NCBI GenBank assembly: GCA_963797255.1
Contig: CAWCOV010000001.1
Span: 744,001 to 808,000 of the forward strand
From: JANXZS01 sp963797255
GTDB taxonomy: Bacteria; Acidobacteriota; Terriglobia; Terriglobales; Acidobacteriaceae
Direction: 5' to 3'
Length of the DNA: 64,000 bases
The notes beneath the pieces were generated by a model, which was given only the letters and a program-made list of their open reading frames with translations, was not told where the DNA came from and searched no databases. The stretch's first letter is position 1. Every line of letters starts with the position of its first letter. Below, one piece after another: positions 8,763 to 16,768 of the stretch. Made by a program: the position numbers and the translations under genes.

Positions 8763-10859
8763 TTACGCCCCTTGGAGTGAGCACCAGCGCCATAAGAGCG
8801 CCCTTTTTCCCGCCGAAAGATCTCGCGTAATCGGCATGTAGATTGTCGTATTCCAGTTGATGGGATTCGTGAACGTCTTCATGTTTGTCGCAAACTGCTT
8901 AACGTAATCCGGATTATCAGGCGCATCCGAGGGGCCCCAGGGAATAACGCGGCTCATGATGGGATATAGCAATGCGAAATAGTTGAAGAAGTTGGCGTAG
9001 ATGTATGACCACTCGTTGATCTGCTGATCGCTCACAGCACGATAATCGTCAAACGGCAAAATACGAAGGCAGCAGTAGTTGCAGTTATCCCATGCAAAGT
9101 TGGGCGAGACCTGGGGGATCGCAGGATCGGTGAATCGTATCAGGCTCGTTCCCGGTCGCAACGCGCTTAAGTTCAGAGTAAGTTGACCGTTCGAACTAGC
9201 AGGAATGGTTACTTGATCCGTAATCACGCTGATCGTTTTAGGACTGCTGGGGTCGTTAGCGTTATAGTTCGGGTTGGGATAGATTGTTGGCGGAATCGCA
9301 ACCGCTTCGGCCACGGTGAAGTAGCGTGAGGGCACATTGACCTGCGGTTTACTGGGATTGATCTGCTCCTTGTCGCACATCCAATATTCCAGATTGACAG
9401 TTACCGCCGTCTGCACCGGTTTCCCCTGTCGAAACACATTGATAGTCACCTGCGATGTGCCTGATATTGGTTTCTCGTTCGGATCGTCCCAATTGGAAAG
9501 GGTTTGAGCGTCGAAGTACAGCGCGCGGTCTTCAGTCTGAATGTCGAGGCCCGGCGACTCAAGCAATACATCCTGGTTGAGTGTGGTGGAGTGGATCGCC
9601 AGCAGGCTGGATGCGTCAGCCGATTTTATCTCCGCAATCTGTGGATGGTTGCTCAGAGAAAGAGCCACCAATCCGCCCTGCGTCTCATAGGTGTTCTGGT
9701 CGTAAGGAATCTCGCCGAGCACGATGTGTGAGCCATCTGCATTCACAAGGTCGATCGTCATTGGTCCGAAGTTATATTTCGTATTGGAAGCCACATTGCA
9801 TTCCGGAAATGTGCTTATGCAGTCGAGCGTAACGTTTTCGGCATCTAGATCAAGCTCCGCGAGGGTAATACCGAGGGCTGCCTTTCCGCTGTTATTGGTT
9901 CCGGTTCCGCAAGGTGCGGCCAGCGTGTAAGGAATTCTGCTCTGCACACTTAACTTGCGCCCAGGAGGCGCTGACAGTAGTTCTCCCGGCCCCAACACTC
10001 CGATCGTCCCTAGATTGCGGCCGATATACGGATTGGGCGTGTATTTCCCTGCCGCAAATTGCGCATAAAGGTCTTGCGGAGATATCTGGTAAATTGCGTC
10101 GTAGAAGCAGAATCGCATTTGTAATCCTGCTCCCTTTGCGACCGCAGTGGCGAGATCATTCAGCGCCGGCGAGTTTATGCTCGTATTGATTTGCAACCCC
10201 GGCCCCTTTGCCACAGAGAGACAGAAGATCGCGGAAACTCCCTGGAACCCAATCGCGTTAGGGTCTAGATTCTTGAACGGATTAATGTAGTAGGCATAAG
10301 CCCGTGATGTGGGATTGGCGGTAATAAAATTAATCGCATTTCCACTCGCATCCTTACCGGTTACCTGCATTCCATAACTAAAGATTTGGCTCGTGATAAG
10401 TGCATAGGGATCGTTGTCGACAATCACCGGGTCCTGGAATTGCATAGGAGAAGGAGTGCCAATAAGGCTAACCGTGGCGCCTAGAAGCGGATCGTCAAGT
10501 GGAACGGTAACTCCGGCACTGGCCTCATAGTTCTTGACCGTCGTATCGTCCAGCCGTGTCGCGTGATCTCCGTAATAATTCCAGTGCGCTTGCTGTCCAT
10601 AGCCGTCGCCCTCGGGAACCTTGTCCATCAGGCCCATTATCCAAGTGCGACAGTCCGGCGCGCTGGTGGCGCCTTGGTAATGAAACGTCTGCTGCCCAGC
10701 TGGATTCAGTACCGTGGAGCCTCCAATCACATTCATCTCGGGAGTGAGTTCAAGAGTATCCACATCAAAAATGTCCGCCAGGTCGTTGTTATCCGCGGTA
10801 GAAGGATTGCAATATGCGACACCGGCAAAGGTGATCTGTGGACGGCTCAGATAACTCAT
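8763..10859 (-). CDS. VioB N-terminal-half-like protein without ferritin-like domain
   Basis: This 698-residue protein has no export signal. Compared from memory with violacein enzyme VioB (and RebD-type relatives), it shares several landmarks in the same order. The N-terminus MSYLSRPQITFAGVAYCNPS resembles the VioB start (pattern MSxLxxPxIxFxG, then NxPTAxxD). Next come IGVLGPGELLSAPPGRKL and a late helix FFNYFALLYPIMSRVI. The end, IYMPITRDLSAGKRALLWRW, parallels a YYMPSTRELSxxK stretch in VioB. In VioB this half precedes the ferritin-like catalytic domain that makes the iminophenylpyruvate/indole imine dimer; here the protein stops before that domain. Cys pairs occur near the C-terminus (NCNYCCLRI). 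It is the last gene of the operon, 50 bp after the CxxCH protein, with GGAG upstream of its ATG. Function unknown. Confidence 0.7.
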   Translation of the reverse strand: MSYLSRPQITFAGVAYCNPSTADNNDLADIFDVDTLELTPEMNVIGGSTVLNPAGQQTFHYQGATSAPDCRTWIMGLMDKVPEGDGYGQQAHWNYYGDHATRLDDTTVKNYEASAGVTVPLDDPLLGATVSLIGTPSPMQFQDPVIVDNDPYALITSQIFSYGMQVTGKDASGNAINFITANPTSRAYAYYINPFKNLDPNAIGFQGVSAIFCLSVAKGPGLQINTSINSPALNDLATAVAKGAGLQMRFCFYDAIYQISPQDLYAQFAAGKYTPNPYIGRNLGTIGVLGPGELLSAPPGRKLSVQSRIPYTLAAPCGTGTNNSGKAALGITLAELDLDAENVTLDCISTFPECNVASNTKYNFGPMTIDLVNADGSHIVLGEIPYDQNTYETQGGLVALSLSNHPQIAEIKSADASSLLAIHSTTLNQDVLLESPGLDIQTEDRALYFDAQTLSNWDDPNEKPISGTSQVTINVFRQGKPVQTAVTVNLEYWMCDKEQINPSKPQVNVPSRYFTVAEAVAIPPTIYPNPNYNANDPSSPKTISVITDQVTIPASSNGQLTLNLSALRPGTSLIRFTDPAIPQVSPNFAWDNCNYCCLRILPFDDYRAVSDQQINEWSYIYANFFNYFALLYPIMSRVIPWGPSDAPDNPDYVKQFATNMKTFTNPINWNTTIYMPITRDLSAGKRALLWRWCSLQGA

Positions 10860-10909
10860 GGATTGATTCTCCGTAACTTGGCTGGATTGGATAGTTCAAC
10901 TAACGTCGA

Positions 10910-12166
10910 TTACTTAACCGGCTTGGCGGAGATCGACTTATACTGCGCATTTCTTAACGACCAGGCAAAGTCCAAATCCTTAAAGGTTTGACCCGGGAAC
11001 TGTTGGTTAGCAACCGCCTGGAAATTAACCGCACCCGTATATGGGTTCAATGGATAGAAAAGCAACAAACGAAGGTTTTTTCTAGGTCCAACACTAGCGA
11101 TCTTATGGCAACTTATACAGGAGGAGTTAGGTTGAAAGTAAGTCTCCATTTGCGTGTTCGCCATAAGGATAACCTTTTGCGTTGCATCTACGAACTGCGT
11201 TTGAGTGGCCATTAGCGCATAGTACTGCCATTTTGTTCCAGCGAGCGCACCCTGCCACTCCTTGTTAACAGGGTCAAGAGCAGAGTTATAGTTAATGTTC
11301 TGTCCCACTGCCGCGCCCTTGTTACCGAGGAAGTACTTGTAAGTGGCGGTCGCATTATCTACCTGCTCAAAGGTAATCCAGACCCAGTTAGGCAAAGCCT
11401 TGCTGATGATATGCAGCCCGGTGAGGCCGATGCGCGCCGTGTGCAATACCCGGTTCTTATCGCGGTAGACACCAATAGCAGTCCAGTATCGACTGCCATC
11501 CTGCCCGGCACTCAGAATGCGCCACGACGCCTTCACCTCAAGTGCATCCGTGGCGAACTGAAATGTAAAATTGGAATCCGCAAGCGCGGCTTCCTGACCT
11601 TCAACATTGAAAAGTTCATAGCCCGCCGTATTGTTGACGACATAGTCGAAATAGGAACGATTTCCGCGAACGTCATAGCGAACAACGTTCGAACTGGAAT
11701 CGCAGATTTGCTGGCCGTCAATCATGACCGGCTCCGCGAGATAGTGTACCCACGTGGAATCAACCGGTCCAAATGCAGCCAGTTGTTTGGCTGACGGATG
11801 AGTCATCTTCCCCGATGCTGTTGGTATTTCGTCATTCGTCTCCCAAGGCGCCGGACGCTTTCCGTTGGCAAGGTAGACCTCGCTCACGTTCTTATAGCTT
11901 TCCCAAACCGTTGCGCCGTGATCTCCAATCGACTTGCCACTATCCGGTATGCCGCGCTGTCCCGGCAGTTCCGGCCAATTGAGAAAAGCAAACATCTTCC
12001 AGCCAAATGCAGCAGCATCGGTACCCATCAGCAATGTCTTGTCCGCACGAGGATCTTCAAGCTTTACCGACGACATGGTCGCTTGGCCGCGCGAATTCGG
12101 AACGCACAGAGTGAGCATCATAATGAAGAGAACAGGGGATGCGGCAAGAACACGTGGGCATCGCAT
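10910..12166 (-). CDS. Exported CxxCH (c-type heme-like) protein
   Basis: This 418-residue protein starts at ATG 12166: a strong TAAGGAG lies 7-8 nt upstream, and the start is 11 bp after the kinase stop. A signal peptide covers residues ~1-28 (AASPVLFIMMLTLCVPNSRG). The mature part has a motif FGWKMFAFLNWPELPG near its beginning. A single CISCH at about residues 350-354 fits covalent heme c attachment. The layout resembles a poorly described family of exported proteins with an N-terminal LNWP motif and one C-terminal CxxCH (from memory). Its position between the kinase and the VioB-like gene suggests an operon-specific redox role. Heme loading is inferred from the motif. Confidence 0.72.
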   Translation of the reverse strand: MRCPRVLAASPVLFIMMLTLCVPNSRGQATMSSVKLEDPRADKTLLMGTDAAAFGWKMFAFLNWPELPGQRGIPDSGKSIGDHGATVWESYKNVSEVYLANGKRPAPWETNDEIPTASGKMTHPSAKQLAAFGPVDSTWVHYLAEPVMIDGQQICDSSSNVVRYDVRGNRSYFDYVVNNTAGYELFNVEGQEAALADSNFTFQFATDALEVKASWRILSAGQDGSRYWTAIGVYRDKNRVLHTARIGLTGLHIISKALPNWVWITFEQVDNATATYKYFLGNKGAAVGQNINYNSALDPVNKEWQGALAGTKWQYYALMATQTQFVDATQKVILMANTQMETYFQPNSSCISCHKIASVGPRKNLRLLLFYPLNPYTGAVNFQAVANQQFPGQTFKDLDFAWSLRNAQYKSISAKPVK

Positions 12167-12177
12167 GGACGATCTCC

Positions 12178-15100
12178 TTACGGCTGAGCTTCGAGTGACG
12201 GCTGAGAAGATGAATCGACAAACGGAATCGCGATGGACCGCGTTCCCCACTTGGCATAGGCACAATCAGCAGCCTCGGCGTATTGCCTGGCTACATCGTT
12301 GAGCCCCAGGCTCGCAGCAAACAAGGATGCTCGCTGGTTCGCAAGGCCGAGCAGATGCCACGTCTCATACTGTTCTCCGAGTGCAATTGCTTTTTCGTAA
12401 TGCTCCATCGCCAGATGTGTCTGGCTCTTGAGACGAGCAACCTCCGCGCTGAGCAATTCATGACGGAGCGTGAAGTTTGCCGGGCAGTCTTTCACCCAGC
12501 CTGCAAACTTGCGATTTGCCTTGGCGATTTTTCCGCTTGCAGCGCGAGGGTCCGTATCGCTCATCGCCAACAACATCGAAGACCAGAAATAATGTTCCGG
12601 CGTATTCAGCAGTCCCTTTGAATCTGGAAGATATGTCGCTGATCTGTCTGCGGCAGCAAGACCCGCCGTGGTATTCCCTTTTAGCGCATGCAGCATACAT
12701 TGATTCAGAAAGTGAAAATGCGCGAAGTGGCGTGAACCAAAATTCGCAAGCTCCGAAAGCAGTTGCGGATTCTCCGCACCCTCTGAATCCCCGGCTGACG
12801 GAGCGGAGGCTTGAAGGATTCTGATTAGTTCGCGCGTACTCGCAAGACAGGTCAATGGCTCTCGAAGGTGAGCCTGCTCCATCACCGGCCAAAATTGTTC
12901 GATGCGGCGTTCGACTTCTGCAAGCGGAGCACCGCGCATGATCATGCTCTGGATGGTTCCGGAAACAGCACAGCCAGTGTGGAAAAGGTCGCCGGTGCGT
13001 TGCCCTTCTTCAAAGGCCGTCTCCCAAAGCAGCTCAGCTTCTATCGCTGGTCTCATCCACGAAGTGCCAAAATAGCCGACAACGAAGTTAACTTCGGCGC
13101 GTTGCTCATGATTTTGAAACTTATCCACCAGGTCGAGCGCAAGCCGCCCGTATTCGTAGCCGGTCTTCGCGCGGCCAACAATGCCGCCAAGAAAGATGCA
13201 GCCAAATACCATGTAGTTGATCGCCGCGTCCGGAGTATTCCCTCTCTTCAAGCAGATGTTCACGGCGCGCGTACAGATGGAAACACAAATCTCCGGGCGA
13301 ACCTGGTACGCCGCCTTCCCCATAGCCGCAATCAGCCGAACGACAATTATCTGTCGCTCATCCGTCATTGCCGGCAAATCAAGAAGTTCCGAAGGCTTCC
13401 GGCGGCCCTTGCGGATCAATGCATAAAGAACATCCATGATCAGCAGGGGCGGTACGAACTTTTTCGGGAGTTTCACGCCAAAACGCGCGACGGCATCGCG
13501 GCCTGTTGAATATGCCTCCTTAAAGCGTGCCATGTTTGTATAGAAATGGATGAGTCTTTCTTCAACGCGGGCACGGTCCGTGGGAGTCGGTGCGATGTGT
13601 GCTGCAAGTTTGAAATACTCTTCCGCGCGGTCAAACGCCAGCACTTGCATCGCGCGCTGCCCTGCCAATTCGTAAAAGTGCGATGCCCGCGGAGACGCTG
13701 CGGAATTCAAATGGCTCGCTACCGTTTCCGGGGCCGCCTCGCCATTCGCCTCCAGCGCATTCGCAATCCGCAGATGATAATCGCGGCTTACCGGCGCGGA
13801 CAGATGACTCGCAATGCTCTCGCGTACCCGGTCGTGGAACGCTTCAATCTGATCCGTCAATCGCGTGCCGGTACTGCGAACCAGGCGTGCCGAACGAAGT
13901 TGATTCACCGCGTGTTGCGGAACAGCCGCGAAGTCGCGAGCGTGAACCAACTCTCGAAATTGGATCGGTTGTCCGGCAACTGCGATCATCTCGAGTAGCT
14001 CGCGAGCCTCTTTCGGCAGCTTTTGTACGCGATGCCACAGAACATCATCAAGATCCCCGGAACTCCCCCGGCCTCGTCGATCTGTTGCCGATGTCGATTG
14101 CCAGTCGATGCCGCTGCGAGCATGCTCCGCCAGTTCCTGCACGAAGAATGCGCTCCCATGAGCCTGCTCCACAATGCGCTCTATCAGCCGGTCTGCGACG
14201 GGTGTTCCCGCCAGCAAACGCGTAGTCAACTCGCGGCTCTCTTCGGTTGAAAGCGGCAACACTTCCATTTCGTAATGCGGAATGGAGCTCGATTCCCATG
14301 CACGTCGAAATTCCCGAAGACATGCATTGGCGGCATACTCTCCGCGATAACTCAGTAGCACCAGCATTCTCGGCCGAGGCTCACTCGTGAGGAGACTTGA
14401 CAGTAGCTGCGCACTATCCGTATCGCCCCACTGGAGATCATCGATATAAAGCACCAGTGGCTGCTTCTCTCCTATCGCTGTCAGTAGTTGGCCAAGTGCC
14501 TGAAATGCCTGTCGCCTTACAAGAATCGGGTCATTCGCAACTCCCGCAGTGCTCCCTCCAATCGACTTCACGCGTTTGAGCACAGGAAAAACGCGGGCCA
14601 ACGCCTGGATGTCAGGCGGCAACACCTGCTTGAGACGCGCCGCTGGCATCTCCAGCAAAAGCTCGGTCAGTGCATCGATCAGGTTGTCGATAGCCTTGTA
14701 CGGGACTGACTCCTGCTCATAACATCTTCCGGCAAGTAGAACCCCATTTCGAGTTAGAACGGTCTGCTCAAGAAAATGCTGGATAAGCGCCGTCTTACCT
14801 ACACCAGAACGTCCATGAACACAGAGAACTTCAGACTTGCCTTTTTCAAGTTGGGCAAAGGAATCGTTCAATCGAGCGAGGTAGGATTCGCGGCCAATGA
14901 AGATGTGCTGGTTTAGCATGCCGTCTTCGACGACGGTGGACTCTCCGCTAAGCCGTTGAAGAACGTCCCCACCAACCGGACGCAATTTTGGATCGCGATT
15001 CAAAAGCTCGATGCATAGTTGGTCCAGATCAGGTGGAGTCTCCGGCGCAAAGCGAGAAGGAGGCGGCGCATCCTTCTCCAACTTTGCGCGAACCATCTCC

Positions 15101-16095
15101 GCGCCTCTGCTTCGGAATGGGAGCCGACCAGTCAGCGCCTCGAACAGCATCACGCCGAATGCATACCAATCACTGCTGTCCTGCAACGGTGAACCCGTGG
15201 CCTGCTCAGGCGCCATATAAGAGATGGTTCCCGAAATCATGTTGTCGGTAACCGCCTGGTATCTTGGCTGGCCGGTTGGCTCCTCAATGTCTGATTCGAT
15301 CTGGGGTTTCAAATTGAGAATCAAGCCGAAATCCAGCAGCACCGGCCGTCCATCCGCACAGACCATCACATTCTCCGGCTTCAAATCCCGATGCACTTTT
15401 CCCGCGGTGTGAAGTGCCCGCACTCCTTGTGCAACCGCCAGGAAAGCTCGGCGAAGTGCAACATAGTCGAGGATGAGCCGCGCCGGATCCGCCACGGCTG
15501 GTGAAACTTCGACCAGCATTTCTCTCTCGGAATCCTCCACCTCAATGTCATGCCGGAAAGAATCGCTGTCCGGCACATAAAGCGCAGTTGGCTCCGAATA
15601 AGCAGAGTCTGATTTCGGAGGTTCAACTACCATTGGCGAAATCATTGATGGAGTGGCTAAGGCTGTCGCCTCCGATGCCTGCGAAGACGGTAATGGAGTC
15701 TGTAACGTTGGGGCATCCGAATCGACGCTGGCCCGGGGCACACTTTTGCCGGCTGCCCCAACATCCGTATCGGAATGGCGGTGCCGCGGCCGCTCCCCGC
15801 GTAGGAACGTCAGCAGATCTGTCGCGCCTTCGAGCAGTTCCATGGTGAAGAACCAGTGGTTGTCTTCGAAAAATAGCTCGTAGAGCGGCAGCAGATTCTT
15901 GTGCGAAAGTTCAGCCAGAGAGCGAAACTCCACTTTGAAGCGAAAGATGCTGGCCGGATCGATGTTGCGGAGAGTCTTTAGCGCGACTCGAGTCTGGCGC
16001 TCGTTATCCTGCGCCTCGTAGACAATCCCCATCCCGCCGGCACCCAGCCGCCGGATGATCGTGAACCGGTCATTTCCGGGAAAGTCTTCTTCCAT
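12178..16095 (-). CDS. Giant Ser/Thr protein kinase with NTPase and TPR-like region (PknK/MalT-like architecture)
   Basis: This is a 1305-residue cytoplasmic protein. The Hanks-type kinase domain (residues ~10-385) has glycine loop GAGGMG (19-23), catalytic Lys in VALK (40), HRDLKPEN (235-242), DFG (255-257) and APEQ. A low-complexity Ser/Pro/Glu-rich insertion of about 105 residues (~101-205) splits the domain. An AAA/NACHT-like NTPase follows, with Walker A GRSGVGKTA (428-436) and Walker B LVLYIDDLQW. The C-terminal ~600 residues are helical, TPR-like repeats. This resembles PknK and MalT-type signal-integrating STAND proteins. The start is set at ATG 16095, 28 bp after the GAF gene; a longer frame to 16203 would overlap it. 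No transmembrane segment is seen. Confidence 0.9.
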   Translation of the reverse strand: MEEDFPGNDRFTIIRRLGAGGMGIVYEAQDNERQTRVALKTLRNIDPASIFRFKVEFRSLAELSHKNLLPLYELFFEDNHWFFTMELLEGATDLLTFLRGERPRHRHSDTDVGAAGKSVPRASVDSDAPTLQTPLPSSQASEATALATPSMISPMVVEPPKSDSAYSEPTALYVPDSDSFRHDIEVEDSEREMLVEVSPAVADPARLILDYVALRRAFLAVAQGVRALHTAGKVHRDLKPENVMVCADGRPVLLDFGLILNLKPQIESDIEEPTGQPRYQAVTDNMISGTISYMAPEQATGSPLQDSSDWYAFGVMLFEALTGRLPFRSRGAEMVRAKLEKDAPPPSRFAPETPPDLDQLCIELLNRDPKLRPVGGDVLQRLSGESTVVEDGMLNQHIFIGRESYLARLNDSFAQLEKGKSEVLCVHGRSGVGKTALIQHFLEQTVLTRNGVLLAGRCYEQESVPYKAIDNLIDALTELLLEMPAARLKQVLPPDIQALARVFPVLKRVKSIGGSTAGVANDPILVRRQAFQALGQLLTAIGEKQPLVLYIDDLQWGDTDSAQLLSSLLTSEPRPRMLVLLSYRGEYAANACLREFRRAWESSSIPHYEMEVLPLSTEESRELTTRLLAGTPVADRLIERIVEQAHGSAFFVQELAEHARSGIDWQSTSATDRRGRGSSGDLDDVLWHRVQKLPKEARELLEMIAVAGQPIQFRELVHARDFAAVPQHAVNQLRSARLVRSTGTRLTDQIEAFHDRVRESIASHLSAPVSRDYHLRIANALEANGEAAPETVASHLNSAASPRASHFYELAGQRAMQVLAFDRAEEYFKLAAHIAPTPTDRARVEERLIHFYTNMARFKEAYSTGRDAVARFGVKLPKKFVPPLLIMDVLYALIRKGRRKPSELLDLPAMTDERQIIVVRLIAAMGKAAYQVRPEICVSICTRAVNICLKRGNTPDAAINYMVFGCIFLGGIVGRAKTGYEYGRLALDLVDKFQNHEQRAEVNFVVGYFGTSWMRPAIEAELLWETAFEEGQRTGDLFHTGCAVSGTIQSMIMRGAPLAEVERRIEQFWPVMEQAHLREPLTCLASTRELIRILQASAPSAGDSEGAENPQLLSELANFGSRHFAHFHFLNQCMLHALKGNTTAGLAAADRSATYLPDSKGLLNTPEHYFWSSMLLAMSDTDPRAASGKIAKANRKFAGWVKDCPANFTLRHELLSAEVARLKSQTHLAMEHYEKAIALGEQYETWHLLGLANQRASLFAASLGLNDVARQYAEAADCAYAKWGTRSIAIPFVDSSSQPSLEAQP

Positions 16096-16123
16096 GCCCG
16101 TAAAACCCAAGAGCTCCTCTTCG

Positions 16124-16558
16124 TTACTTCGGGACAGATTGTGAAAGAGGAATGCTGCCTGCCAAGGCCAGTAACCGCTCGATCTCCGTCTGCCCGATCT
16201 CACGCTCTTCCTGAAAAGCCACGCCGAGGACGGCGATCACAGAACCGTCAGCATCCTTCAGTGGCAGGGCGACCGCAGCCTGCGCGGACACGGCCTTAGC
16301 CCCCGGCTTCACGCGCCCGGAGTCGTCTTCCTTCAAATTGCAGGTCTGCACGGCTTCGCCACTTTCCAGCGCCATTCCCGCCATGCCCTTGCCCCATGGC
16401 ACCCATCGAACGGCCTCTACCACGGGCGGTGGAATATTCACCGCTGCGGCAATAGCAAGGCCATCCCCCTGGCGCACGTGAACCGTACCCGCCACTGCTC
16501 CAGATCCTTGAATGTAGTCGGCCAGCCATTGCTGCATCGAAACTGAATCGGTACTCAT
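16124..16558 (-). CDS. GAF-domain sensor protein
   Basis: This 144-residue protein consists of one GAF domain: AGTVHVRQGDGLAIAAAVNI, then a PWGKGMAGMALESGEAVQTC stretch, then ALPLKDADGSVIAVLGVAF. GAF domains bind small molecules, often cyclic nucleotides, heme or nitrosyl iron. ATG 16558 is chosen because the longer upstream frame is not protein-like and GAGG lies about 11 nt upstream. It is the first gene of the operon feeding directly into the kinase, so it may supply a ligand signal (inference). The single cysteine in VQTCNL is the only obvious redox- or heme-capable residue. Confidence 0.85.
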   Translation of the reverse strand: MSTDSVSMQQWLADYIQGSGAVAGTVHVRQGDGLAIAAAVNIPPPVVEAVRWVPWGKGMAGMALESGEAVQTCNLKEDDSGRVKPGAKAVSAQAAVALPLKDADGSVIAVLGVAFQEEREIGQTEIERLLALAGSIPLSQSVPK

Positions 16559-16768
16559 GAATTGAATCGACCTCGTACAAAAATTGGACAATAAACTGTC
16601 TGTTTCAAAGACTCTGGCACGCACGATCACAATGGTCAATCGAATTTGTGGACAGGTAACTATCGCTGAGTAAATGCAAATTGTGGCGCGCGGGTACACG
16701 CGCGCCCGGCTCGTTTTCCTCAATACAATCCCGCACATTTTTCAGGCCGGAATGAGTATGCTGGTTCA

